NCBI RefSeq assembly: GCF_009903625.1
Contig: NZ_CP047569.1
Location: forward strand, 888,001 to 952,000
DNA: 64,000 nucleotides
Source of the DNA: Microbulbifer sp. ALW1
GTDB taxonomy: Bacteria; Pseudomonadota; Gammaproteobacteria; Pseudomonadales; Cellvibrionaceae
Direction of reading: 5' to 3'
Shown here: piece by piece, positions 1-7,622 of the stretch
Numbering within the stretch: the first letter of the stretch is position 1
Layout: every line of letters begins with the position of its first letter
Program-made: the position numbers and the translations under genes
Notes under the pieces: generated by a model
Seen by the model: the letters and a program-made list of their open reading frames with translations, nothing else
The model's database searches: none
What the model was told of the DNA's origin: nothing

Positions 1-46
1 TTCATTTCTGACTTTCGTGCTTTGTAAGTTGGAAGAACGCGAGTCC

Positions 47-427
47 TCAATCCTGAGATTCACGGATAAATCTGTGAATCTGCCGGCGTTGCTTCTTGTT
101 CGGGCGCTCGTTGGTTATGACCGCATTATTGGCCTTGCGATCCGCGGTGAACTGCTCCCGTTTTGCAACACTGTCTTCGGTTTCCCGGTAGAGCGTCTGC
201 GCAATGTCGGCGCCGCGGCGCTGGTCGGAAAGCGCGATGACTTCAACCACTTTTTCATCCCAACCCTGGCGAATGGTTAGCAGGGTACCGGTGGTGATTT
301 CTTTACTGGCTTTCACCCGCTGGCCTTCGGCGTGCACCTTGCCGCCTTCGATGGCCTGTTTGGCGATGCTGCGAGTTTTGAAAAAACGGGCGGCCCAGAG
401 CCACTTATCAATACGTACTTTTTCCAT
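47..427 (-). CDS. hslR: Heat shock protein 15 (ribosome-associated, S4 domain)
   Basis: Small S4-type RNA-binding protein. The known family (Hsp15) binds free 50S subunits carrying nascent chains and recycles stalled ribosomes. The N-terminus reads MEKVRIDKWLWAARFFKTRS, followed by an EGGKV patch typical of the S4 fold, and the C-terminal tail is basic (PNKKQRRQIHRF). I chose the ATG at 427 because it matches the family start. An in-frame GTG lies 18 bases upstream at 445, and neither start has a clear ribosome binding site. It lies downstream of yrfG on the same strand, the order known from E. coli (yrfG-hslR-hslO), although a 125-base repeat separates the two here. Confidence 0.92.
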   Translation of the reverse strand: MEKVRIDKWLWAARFFKTRSIAKQAIEGGKVHAEGQRVKASKEITTGTLLTIRQGWDEKVVEVIALSDQRRGADIAQTLYRETEDSVAKREQFTADRKANNAVITNERPNKKQRRQIHRFIRESQD

Positions 428-469
428 CAAAAAATTCAGAACCACTAAAGCTACGAAGCGAAAAACTTA

Positions 470-594
470 ATGCGAAGGCTGGGCGGCGGGTAAGGGTTTT
501 CAGGAGCGTCGCAAACAGGATGTTTGCGCCGAAGCGCCCAGGGATGGGTTCACAGCGGTCCTGAAAACCCTTACCCGGTGCCCGGCCGCCACTG
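470..594. repeat. Structured palindromic repeat, copy 1
   Basis: About 125 bases built as nested inverted repeats. The outer arms GGGTAAGGGTTTTCAGGA (488-505) and its exact complement (559-576) pair over 18 bases. An inner hairpin CGCAAACA-GGA-TGTTTGCG spans 510-528. The flanks ATGCGAAGGC and GCCGCCACTG recur at the ends of the copy at 61499-61624, as does an internal GGGATG..TTCACAGCGGT. It fills most of the hslR-yrfG gap. It resembles a small non-autonomous palindromic repeat (REP/MITE-like). Spurious reading frames that run through it should not be annotated as genes. Confidence 0.85.
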
Positions 595-623
595 ACGGTA
601 AGACCGGAGCACGAGCTGAGAAA

Positions 624-1280
624 CTACGGAGACCAGAGTATCTCGTCAAAGTCGTGAATCGCCGGAAATTCGGTAATCTCACGGGCAGGGTTTTTGCTGT
701 CCGGCTGGCGAATACACAGTAGATTTGCGATGCCGTAATCCCGCGCCGCACCGAGTACATGCAGGTTGTCATCCACAAACAGTGTGCGCTCGGGATCAAA
801 CGGTTGGCGCTCCTGCAGGGAATGCCAGAAGAGGCTGCTCTCCTTGGCGTGGCCCAGGTCGTGGGAGGACACTATCTCGTCCAGCCACTGGTCGATGCCG
901 GTGATTTCCAGCTTGTGATTCAAACCGTCCGGGTGGGCATTGGTCACCAGCAGTGCGCGCTTTTGCATAGTGCGCAGGCTGCGCAAGAAATTATCCGTGT
1001 GCGGGCGCAACGCGATGCGATCTTCGATCTCGCGGTAAATCGCGGGCACATCCAGCTTCAGGGCATCCGACCAGTAGTGCAGGCAGTACCAGTCCAGAGT
1101 GCCACGCAACTCATCGGTCATGCGGATCACCAGCGCCTGCGCCTCCGGCACCGAAATGCCATTGGCCTCCGCATAGCGCAGCGGCAGGTGCTCCATCCAG
1201 AAATGGTTGTCGTAGTGCAGATCCAACAGGGTGCCGTCCATATCCAGCAGCACCGTATCAATCCGGCTCCAGTCCAGCAT
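624..1280 (-). CDS. yrfG: GMP/IMP nucleotidase, HAD family
   Basis: Haloacid dehalogenase-type phosphatase of 218 residues. HAD motif I is DMDGT (D13, D15), motif II is around LLVTNA, and motif III/IV is around LFVDDNLHVLGAARDYG. YrfG of E. coli dephosphorylates purine mononucleotides in the cytoplasm. The length and the overall N-terminal sequence (LLDMDGTLLDLHYDN.FW) fit that family. The start has a good ribosome binding site (AGAGGTAAAC). It sits upstream of hslR as in enterobacteria. Confidence 0.9.
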   Translation of the reverse strand: MLDWSRIDTVLLDMDGTLLDLHYDNHFWMEHLPLRYAEANGISVPEAQALVIRMTDELRGTLDWYCLHYWSDALKLDVPAIYREIEDRIALRPHTDNFLRSLRTMQKRALLVTNAHPDGLNHKLEITGIDQWLDEIVSSHDLGHAKESSLFWHSLQERQPFDPERTLFVDDNLHVLGAARDYGIANLLCIRQPDSKNPAREITEFPAIHDFDEILWSP

Positions 1281-1363
1281 GTTTACCTCTGACTTACCCT
1301 TGAGGGCGCGCGCGGCCGCACTGCACGGCCGGGTTGCACAAAAATTGGCCGGTCATTATGCCC

Positions 1364-2071
1364 TCAAGCCGCCCGCGCCGCCAATTCTGCGCGGATCAGG
1401 CCGCAAACCAGCAGTGCCTGGGCCAGATAATAGGTCAGCATGATCCAGGTGCCTGCCAGGGCCACCGGCTCGACAAAACGGTTGATCGCGATCAGCGCGT
1501 CCGACGCCATAAACGTCAGGGCGCCGCCGAACAGCAGCGAAGAGCCACCGCGGTAGGCGGCGGCGCACAATGCCATGGTCACAATGGCCACTATGTAGAA
1601 GCTCACCGGCAGTGCCAGGTCGCCGGCGGCGGGTACTACCTGTGCCGCGAGCATGCCCGCCGCCACCAGAATCGCAAAGGCGCGCCCGGCCAGGCACAGA
1701 CTGAAATGCGCCCGGCGGCCAAAGGTGACCGCGTAGGTCAGTTGCGCCAGCAGAAAGGCGCCGAGACCGAAGATAAAGTGGTTGGGAAAATCGATGGCCA
1801 GCAAGACATCCCCGGTCGCGGAAAAGCCCAGTGCCACCAGGGCCAGGGTGCGGCCAGTGCCCACGAGGGAGCTGGCGGCCAGCCACAACAGGGTAGCGAT
1901 GGGCACTATCTTGAGTGCGGCCATCCACAGTCCCTCGGCATTCGCAGCATCCAGCAGCATGTAGAGGGCACCGCTGAGGGCGAAGATGATCAGTGCCGGG
2001 CGCAGGCTGGAGGCCTGTGCTTCCCGGGGTGGATTGGCGGGTATGTCGGTGGTCATCGCGGAATTGGACAT
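1364..2071 (-). CDS. YhhN/TMEM86 family membrane protein (lysoplasmalogenase-like)
   Basis: Integral membrane protein of 235 residues with about eight hydrophobic segments. It has the YhhN-family signatures FSATGDVLLAID and MASDALIAINRF, which carry the acidic residues conserved in this family. Animal members hydrolyse lysoplasmalogens; the bacterial substrate is usually unknown. I chose the ATG at 2071 (MSNSAMTT), preceded by GGAGCC, over a much longer frame whose N-terminal part has no membrane-protein character and overlaps the cysK promoter side. An ATG at 2056 is also possible. It is transcribed divergently from cysK. Confidence 0.8.
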   Translation of the reverse strand: MSNSAMTTDIPANPPREAQASSLRPALIIFALSGALYMLLDAANAEGLWMAALKIVPIATLLWLAASSLVGTGRTLALVALGFSATGDVLLAIDFPNHFIFGLGAFLLAQLTYAVTFGRRAHFSLCLAGRAFAILVAAGMLAAQVVPAAGDLALPVSFYIVAIVTMALCAAAYRGGSSLLFGGALTFMASDALIAINRFVEPVALAGTWIMLTYYLAQALLVCGLIRAELAARAA

Positions 2072-2216
2072 GATCGAAGGCTCCGGTTTTCTTATGCTTT
2101 TGGTTTTTTCTATTTTTGCGCGAGCAGAGTATTCTTGCCCGAGTATTCGCGAAAGCCGCAGGCGGTTCAATCGACTGCCTGATAATTCACCAGACATCTT
2201 TTGCAGGGAGTGACAG

Positions 2217-3134
2217 ATGAAGGCCAACAATATCCTCGAAACCATCGGCAATACCCCCCATGTTCGGATCAACCACCTGTTCCGGGACGATATCGAGGTG
2301 TGGATGAAGGTGGAGCGGTTCAATCCCGGCAGCAGTATCAAGGACCGGATTGCCCTGGGCATGATCGAGGATGCGGAGAAGTCCGGTGCGCTCAAACCCG
2401 GTGGGGTGATTGTGGAGCCGACCTCGGGCAATACCGGTATCGGGCTGGCGATGGTGGCGGCGGTGAAGGGTTACCGGCTGATTCTGACGATGCCGGAGTC
2501 GATGTCGGTGGAACGCCGCAAAATTATGAAGGCCATGGGTGCCGAGCTGGTGCTGACGCCGAAAGAGAATGGTATGCCGGGCGCGATTGCCAAGGCGGAG
2601 GAGATTCTGGCGCAGCACGAGAACAGCTGGATGCCCCAGCAGTTTATGAACCCGGCCAATGTGACGGCGCACAGGAATACCACGGCGAAGGAGATTCTGG
2701 CGGATTTTCCAGAGGGATTGGATTACCTGATTACCGGTGTCGGCACTGGTGGCCATATCACGGGATGTGGTGAGGTACTGAAGGCGTCCATGCAGGACCT
2801 GAAGGTGTTTGCGGTGGAGCCGGAGAAGTCTCAGGTGATTGCCGGCAAGGAGAAGGGGATGCATCGGTTGCAGGGCATCGGCGCGGGCTTTGTGCCGGAG
2901 GTGCTGAACAAGGGCATTCTGGATGGCACTATTCCGGTGTCTGAAGAGGACAGTTTTGAGATGGCCCGGCTGTGTGCGCTGAAGGAGGGGATTTTTGTGG
3001 GTATCTCTTCCGGGGCGTCGCTGGCGGCGCTGAAGCAGCGTGAGCAGGAGCTGGCTCCCGGCAGCCGGGTGCTGGTGTTCAGCTACGACACTGGGGAGCG
3101 CTACCTTTCTATTGAAGATTTATTCTCGGCCTGA
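2217..3134 (+). CDS. cysK: Cysteine synthase (O-acetylserine sulfhydrylase)
   Basis: PLP enzyme of 305 residues that makes cysteine from O-acetylserine and sulfide in the cytoplasm. The PLP lysine is K42 in NPGSSIKDR. The phosphate and substrate loop is PTSGNTG (about 68-74), GVGTGG binds the PLP phosphate, and SSGAS near the C-terminus contacts the pyridine nitrogen. Sequence around [16 protein letters not shown] resembles CysK more than CysM, but the A/B distinction is by eye only. The ribosome binding site is AGGGAG. It lies upstream of cysQ on the same strand, which fits a sulfur-assimilation pair. Confidence 0.92.
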   Translation: MKANNILETIGNTPHVRINHLFRDDIEVWMKVERFNPGSSIKDRIALGMIEDAEKSGALKPGGVIVEPTSGNTGIGLAMVAAVKGYRLILTMPESMSVERRKIMKAMGAELVLTPKENGMPGAIAKAEEILAQHENSWMPQQFMNPANVTAHRNTTAKEILADFPEGLDYLITGVGTGGHITGCGEVLKASMQDLKVFAVEPEKSQVIAGKEKGMHRLQGIGAGFVPEVLNKGILDGTIPVSEEDSFEMARLCALKEGIFVGISSGASLAALKQREQELAPGSRVLVFSYDTGERYLSIEDLFSA

Positions 3135-3167
3135 CTTTCCATGGGGATAGCCCGGTGGCGGTGACGC

Positions 3168-3266
3168 TAGCGGGTACACCCTTTGGAGACACGCCGTATA
3201 CCCATCCATGGGGGCTCGGCTGCGGCCGTCCTGGCCGCAGACGGTCTCCAAAGGGTGTACCCGCTA
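3168..3266. repeat. Structured palindromic repeat, copy 3 (diverged, inverted)
   Basis: Nested inverted repeat between cysK and cysQ. The arm TAGCGGGTACACCCTTTGGAGAC (given here only for orientation, 3168-3190, 23 bases) pairs exactly with 3244-3266. The inner hairpin CTGCGGCC-GTCCT-GGCCGCAG spans 3220-3240. Read on the minus strand, the centre (CATGGATGGGTATACGGCG) parallels the CAGGGATG.ATTCACAGCG core of the copies at 470-594 and 61499-61624. It therefore looks like a divergent member of the same family. It might also stop cysK transcription. Confidence 0.75.
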
Positions 3267-3322
3267 TCGCCACCTTCGTATCTAACCTCAACCTATAAAC
3301 AGAAATGCGGGCTTAGCCTGCG

Positions 3323-3328
3323 TATAAT
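3323..3328 (+). promoter_or_regulatory. Candidate -10 box for cysQ
   Basis: A perfect TATAAT lies 42 bases before the cysQ start codon. No good -35 hexamer is visible at the usual distance. The repeat just upstream would isolate this gene from cysK readthrough, so an own promoter is plausible. Confidence 0.35.
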
Positions 3329-3369
3329 CCCCCGCTTAATTTGCATAACTATTCGTACTTGGGGGAATC

Positions 3370-4206
3370 ATGGACAAGGTTGTAAACAGGGCGCTACTGG
3401 ATCAGGTCATCGACATCTCGGCCAAAGCCGGCAAGGCGATCCTCGAGGTGTACAACGCCAGCGGCGAACTGGAAGTGGATACCAAGTCCGACGACTCTCC
3501 GGTCACTGCGGCGGATCTCGCGGCGCACAAGATTCTCGCGCCGGCACTGGCGGAACTGCTCGACGGTGTGCCAGTACTTTCCGAAGAAGGAGAGATGCCC
3601 TCTTATGATGTGCGCAGCCAGTGGGATCGCTACTGGATCATCGACCCATTGGACGGCACCAAGGAATTCATCCGTCGCAACGGTGAGTTCACGGTCAATG
3701 TAGCCCTGATCGAGAAGGGTGAGCCGGTACTGGGGGTGGTGCATGTGCCGGTGCTGGATATTACCTATGCGGGCGCCAAGTCTCTGGGGGCGATCAAGCA
3801 GGATGCCAGTGGTGAGAAGGCGATTGCGGTGCGTGCAATGCAGCCGCGTCTGGACAGCAAGTCGCCCATCGAGGTGGTTGCCAGCCGCAGCCACGGCGCC
3901 GGTGCGGTAGACGCGCTGCTGGAGCGCATCGAAAGCAGCCTGGGTGAGACTGGCCTGAAGAATATGGGCAGTTCGCTGAAACTGTGCCTGGTGGCGGAAG
4001 GTGCGGCGGATCTCTATCCGCGTCTGGCGCTGACCTGCGAGTGGGATACGGCGGCGGCCCAGGCGGTGGTAGAGGCTGCTGGGGGTATTGTGGTGGACGA
4101 CAAATTCGAGCTGCTGCGCTACAACCAGAAAGACGAGCTGCTGAATCCCTTCTTTTACGTTATCGGTGACCAATCCTTCGATTGGAAGTCGCTGCTGCTT
4201 GCCTGA
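3370..4206 (+). CDS. cysQ: 3'(2'),5'-bisphosphate nucleotidase
   Basis: Inositol monophosphatase-superfamily enzyme of 278 residues. It removes the 3' phosphate of PAP, a by-product of sulfate assimilation. The metal-binding motifs are present: SEEGE with E72, WIIDPLDGTKEF with D92, D95 and T97, and CEWDTAAAQA near the C-terminus. The start is preceded by GGGGGAA. Its position after cysK fits a role in cysteine biosynthesis, though the palindromic repeat between the two suggests separate expression. Confidence 0.93.
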   Translation: MDKVVNRALLDQVIDISAKAGKAILEVYNASGELEVDTKSDDSPVTAADLAAHKILAPALAELLDGVPVLSEEGEMPSYDVRSQWDRYWIIDPLDGTKEFIRRNGEFTVNVALIEKGEPVLGVVHVPVLDITYAGAKSLGAIKQDASGEKAIAVRAMQPRLDSKSPIEVVASRSHGAGAVDALLERIESSLGETGLKNMGSSLKLCLVAEGAADLYPRLALTCEWDTAAAQAVVEAAGGIVVDDKFELLRYNQKDELLNPFFYVIGDQSFDWKSLLLA

Positions 4207-4323
4207 CTCCCGAGGCCGCTAATCCGCACGGGCGGATAATTCTGGTCTAGGCTTTACCTTATCGGCCGGTTGTTGTGTTGCTTTATGCGACAGCCGGCTG
4301 GGTCCCGCATGCGAGGTAAAGCG

Positions 4324-4614
4324 ATGACTTCATTCGATCACGGTGCACATTCTTCCGGTCATGCCTCCGGGCATTTCGGCGGCCATTCGAGCGCCCGCAG
4401 CGGTGCCTACGGGGCGCAGGTCTGCCATCACGTGAATATCAGTGAAACAGAAACCCGCCAGTTGCGTCATCGCCTGCAGGTTGAGATTACCTGGTTGGCG
4501 CGGCAGCTGGACGAATTGCAGGGCGCTGAGGAAGCGGTGGACCTGTCGTTGCGCCAGACCTATCGAGAAATGATTTTTTCCCGCCGCGCGCTACTCGGGC
4601 GAATCCCCCGCTGA
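4324..4614 (+). CDS. Small hypothetical protein with Gly/His/Ser-rich N-terminus
   Basis: A 96-residue protein I do not recognise. The first 35 residues are rich in Gly, His and Ser (HSSGHASGHFGGHSS). The rest is predicted helical and charged (ETRQLRHRLQVEITWLARQLDELQGAEEAVDLSLRQTYREM). No signal peptide or membrane segment is seen. I chose the ATG at 4324 for the ribosome binding site GAGGTAA seven bases upstream. A strong terminator follows at 4665-4702, which supports a short transcription unit. Confidence 0.6.
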   Translation: MTSFDHGAHSSGHASGHFGGHSSARSGAYGAQVCHHVNISETETRQLRHRLQVEITWLARQLDELQGAEEAVDLSLRQTYREMIFSRRALLGRIPR

Positions 4615-4664
4615 TATCGATACCGGCAAGCCGGCTGGCTTGCCGCAGAAAACATTCATTCAAG

Positions 4665-4706
4665 AAAAATTCCCCCGAGCTTTGCGGCCCGGGGGAATTT
4701 TTTGTG
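4665..4706. terminator. Bidirectional-type hairpin terminator
   Basis: AAAAATTCCCCCGAG and CCGGGGGAATTTTTT pair around a short loop and end in a T-run on the plus strand. It ends the small gene at 4324-4614 and isolates the HicB-like gene. Confidence 0.8.
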
Positions 4707-4862
4707 CGCGTATTTTGCGAGTGTTCGGAAATTATTTCGCCGGCGGCGCAGGTTTCCCGGCTGTCGTCGCGTAAATATTTTCTTTGTTGAGAATTTTGTT
4801 CAACTTGCAACATTTGGGTCTACGCTTGGTGGGATAAAAGTTAACTTAAAAGAGAAAGTCCC

Positions 4863-5138
4863 ATGCGCTATCCGGTCGTAGTCCATAACATCGAATTTGC
4901 CGGTTACGGTGCCATAGCGCCGGATCTCCCCCACTGCCATTGCCACGGCGATACCCTGGAAACTGCTCTGCAGAAAATGGCGGAAACCATCGTTGAACGG
5001 CTGGATGAATTAAGGGCCGCCGGTGATCCACCGCCGCAACCGGGCGACCTGGAAAAGCTGCGAAAAAACCCCGCTTTTGTCGGTGGTGTCTGGGCGATTA
5101 TCGACATTGAAAGTAATGCAATGAGCCCGCGCTCTTAA
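4863..5138 (+). CDS. HicB-like (UPF0150) protein, orphan
   Basis: A 91-residue protein with the HicB fold signature: a YPVVVH strand, a Y.A..PDLPHCHCHGDTLETALQKMAETI motif, and a PPPQPG turn, as in HicB antitoxins. In type II toxin-antitoxin pairs HicB neutralises the HicA mRNA interferase. No HicA-like gene (a 60-residue dsRBD protein) lies on either side, and there is no C-terminal HTH or ribbon-helix-helix long enough to be obvious. It is an orphan, perhaps a domesticated or regulatory HicB-like protein. The ribosome binding site AAAAGAGAAAG precedes the ATG. Confidence 0.7.
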   Translation: MRYPVVVHNIEFAGYGAIAPDLPHCHCHGDTLETALQKMAETIVERLDELRAAGDPPPQPGDLEKLRKNPAFVGGVWAIIDIESNAMSPRS

Positions 5139-5243
5139 CAGCTCAGCTGGACGCTGACCGAAAATGCGCAACGGATTTTGCTGCTGGGATTGCCGCATAA
5201 AGACTTTCACTGAGCAATGATTTCTGAACCAAGGACGGTGACA

Positions 5244-5828
5244 ATGAAAGGTGTGATTTTTCTTCTGGCCCTGTTGGCATCCAGTGCGGCCATGGCCCAG
5301 TGGAACAACCCTATTGATGGCTACTGTAATGGCGAATATCGCGTAGTGGGTACACTCGGCCTGGGCGTGGGCGAATTGCAGATCAATGACGAACAGGACT
5401 TTGCCGGTTACGCCAGTATCGGCGTGACCCCTGCCGCGGGAATCTGGCAGGTGGAATTACGCTACACCGGATTTGACGACGGCAGTGTTTCGGTGGACCA
5501 GTGGGGCATTGGCGCCAAGGTGGATTTCACGGTGACCTGCGATGTGCAGTGTCTCTACTGGATGGTGGGCTGGAACTACGGTGAGTTTGAGCTGGATACC
5601 ATTGAAAAGCACGACGTGATCTACGATGTATTCGATGACGGAAACGACAACTACTGGAATGCGGGTGTCGGTTATCGCTACAAGTGGACCGAGGATTTCG
5701 ATACGTCCATCGAATACAACTACAACGATATCGACACCAAAATTCGATTCAACGATGGCGTCTCCGATGTGCGTTTTGATTTGGGACACCTGCGTACCCT
5801 GACGGTAAACTTTGCCTACCGCTTTTAA
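5244..5828 (+). CDS. Outer membrane beta-barrel protein (porin-family-like)
   Basis: Exported protein of 194 residues. The signal peptide is MKGVIFLLALLASSAAMAQ. It is followed by alternating amphipathic strands rich in Gly and aromatic residues (VGTLGLGVGELQIN, WNAGVGYRYKW, SIEYNYNDID) and a terminal Phe (VNFAYRF), the classical BAM recognition end. Two cysteines (TCDVQC) are close together. The size suggests an eight-stranded barrel of the OmpA/OmpX type. The start at 5244 is preceded by AAGGACGG. The ligand or role is not evident. Confidence 0.75.
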   Translation: MKGVIFLLALLASSAAMAQWNNPIDGYCNGEYRVVGTLGLGVGELQINDEQDFAGYASIGVTPAAGIWQVELRYTGFDDGSVSVDQWGIGAKVDFTVTCDVQCLYWMVGWNYGEFELDTIEKHDVIYDVFDDGNDNYWNAGVGYRYKWTEDFDTSIEYNYNDIDTKIRFNDGVSDVRFDLGHLRTLTVNFAYRF

Positions 5829-5858
5829 TCCGCAGCGAAATGACCCGCTGTTAGCAGT

Positions 5859-5885
5859 GAATCAGGCCCGGTTAGGGCCTGATTC
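5859..5885. terminator. Hairpin between convergent genes
   Basis: GAATCAGGCCC-GGTTA-GGGCCTGATTC is a perfect 11-base stem between two convergent genes. T-runs are short on both strands, so it is a probable rather than certain intrinsic terminator. Confidence 0.65.
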
Positions 5886-5897
5886 CATTTGCTTCAA

Positions 5898-6992
5898 TCA
5901 GAATGCGTAAGACAGACTCATATTGAGCCCATCATCTCGACCCAACTGATAGCCGTTATAGTGACCGGACACACGGGAGCTCCATTCAAGCCCCAAGCGC
6001 ACACCGGCGAGTGCACCGCCTTGTGGCACCATGTTGGCACCCACTGCAGCATCCACGAATTCCCCACCGTAATTTTTCTGTAGGTCCGCAGGGCTGGAGT
6101 GATTGTGCGGGCCATTGTAGTGGCCGTTGATGTCCAGTTGTTTGGTATATGAAAGGCGGCTGGAGAGACTTAGCCAGTTTGTCAGGCGGTAGGCACTCCA
6201 GGCGGTGGCTGCGTAGCGCTCGCCAAAACGGAACCCTGAATCGTTTTTATCCTCCATCGGCAATCGCGCGCTGGCCTGGGCGCCCCAGCTCAACCGCTCG
6301 CGACCGCTGGAATAGGTAATCGACGGCATAAAATCCCAGGTCCCGCTGCCCAGCTGCATACCGTAGTGGGTAAAGGTGCCGTCGGTGTTTTTCAGGTCCA
6401 CGTCCCCGGTGGGGGCGCTGATCCCCAGGGTGGTGTGTAGCTTGTAGCCACTGGTGTCGGCAAGGCGGAAAAGCCCGGCGAAGACCGTATCGCCGATGCC
6501 ACTGGTACCGTGACTGTGGCTGGCGTGCATGGCTGGCTTAGCCTCCTCCGCAGTGCTCATTTCTCCCATTGCTCCCATGCCATCCATGGCCATATCGCCA
6601 TGCATATGGCTACCTTCGGTCATCTTCATGGTCATGTCCATGGACATGGTCTGTGGCATCAGCATGAGGGTGAGGTTGTCACTCACCGCGTACATGATAT
6701 CCAGCATGTGCATTTCCATGGCCATACTGCGGGGCTGCATGGAATAGCCCGCAGCATTCAGTTCGGCACCGGTCACTTTTTCTGAGCCGTAATAGAGGCC
6801 GGAAAAATTCTCGCGCATAAATCGATAACCAACCATCCACTCACCTTGTTTGTGCAGGTGGTCGCTCATTACGCCGGCGGGCGCGTGGCTCTCTGGCAGA
6901 AAAGAGGGCGATTCGACATCGTGCGCTTTCGCAATCATTGGGGAGATCACGATCAGCGCGACGGACAGTTTTTTTACATTGAAGCTATACAT
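5898..6992 (-). CDS. Transporter-like outer membrane protein with Met/His-rich segment (probable metal role)
   Basis: Exported protein of 364 residues, signal peptide MYSFNVKKLSVALIVISPMIAKA. The C-terminal half looks like a barrel (LHTTLGISAPTGDVDL, WGAQASARL, LNMSLSYAF with terminal Phe). It resembles proteins labelled transporter or Phenol_MetA_deg family. Between about residues 110 and 175 lies a stretch very rich in Met and His, for example MSMDMTMKM and MHASHSHG, suited to binding Cu(I)/Cu(II). The start at 6992 follows AGGAAAC. The upstream same-strand gene is a DUF2946 protein, a family often found in copper loci. I infer a copper-related function. Confidence 0.7.
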   Translation of the reverse strand: MYSFNVKKLSVALIVISPMIAKAHDVESPSFLPESHAPAGVMSDHLHKQGEWMVGYRFMRENFSGLYYGSEKVTGAELNAAGYSMQPRSMAMEMHMLDIMYAVSDNLTLMLMPQTMSMDMTMKMTEGSHMHGDMAMDGMGAMGEMSTAEEAKPAMHASHSHGTSGIGDTVFAGLFRLADTSGYKLHTTLGISAPTGDVDLKNTDGTFTHYGMQLGSGTWDFMPSITYSSGRERLSWGAQASARLPMEDKNDSGFRFGERYAATAWSAYRLTNWLSLSSRLSYTKQLDINGHYNGPHNHSSPADLQKNYGGEFVDAAVGANMVPQGGALAGVRLGLEWSSRVSGHYNGYQLGRDDGLNMSLSYAF

Positions 6993-7110
6993 GGTTGTTT
7001 CCTGAATGATGAACGCTTGGCGCCGCCGCAGACCGCAGATAGATACGGGCGCGCACAAGCCAACGCCCTGCCGGCTTCGGCAGGAAGTTCAATTGCTTTG
7101 AGAGACGTCG

Positions 7111-7584
7111 TCAGGAAATGGCGGGTGGTGCGCGCCCGGGAGGGGTGAAGTAATCGGGGGTATATCGCTCGCCTCTTGTTTCTGGTGGTCGTGCCAGCCA
7201 GAGTCGAGTGGCGAAGTCGGGTAGTGCTGTGTTGTTGGCAATTGCCGTGCTGCCGGCTGCAGAAAAAGTACAGTGGCTTTCGGCAAAATTTTTGGCGGTA
7301 GCGGTGTCGTGGTCGTGGCCGGCGGGTGCCGCGGGCCCGCCGTGGTGGTGAAGGTGGGCGTCTGCGACCGGGGGCGAGAGCAGGTTGAGCAGCAGGGCAC
7401 TGCGGCTGTCGCCGTGACACAAAGCGTACAGAGAGCCGCCGGCAACCGGTGCGGGCATAAAGCCCGCAGGTACCAGCCCGCGCACACTGAGGAACAAACC
7501 CAGCAATACCACTGCCAACCATGGAGGCAGTGGCTTGCGGTGGGACTGTGTCAGCGGTATCAGCGGTGCCGGGCTCTGTTTCAC
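7111..7584 (-). CDS. DUF2946 family protein (metal-associated)
   Basis: A 157-residue protein starting at a GTG. One hydrophobic segment (PPWLAVVLLGLFLSVRGLVP) is followed by AGFMP and LCHG, typical of DUF2946. It then has a His-rich stretch (DAHLHHHGG, AGHDHD) and a C-terminal GRAPPAIS. DUF2946 proteins are commonly encoded beside copper transporters; their molecular role is unknown. It precedes the Met/His-rich transporter-like gene by about 120 bases. A small protein at 59770-60060 next to the zinc receptor ends in a comparable RGPP motif. Confidence 0.72.
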   Translation of the reverse strand: MKQSPAPLIPLTQSHRKPLPPWLAVVLLGLFLSVRGLVPAGFMPAPVAGGSLYALCHGDSRSALLLNLLSPPVADAHLHHHGGPAAPAGHDHDTATAKNFAESHCTFSAAGSTAIANNTALPDFATRLWLARPPETRGERYTPDYFTPPGRAPPAIS

Positions 7585-7622
7585 AAGGGCGTTACTTTTC
7601 TCTCGGTAACGGTCAGCAGGTA

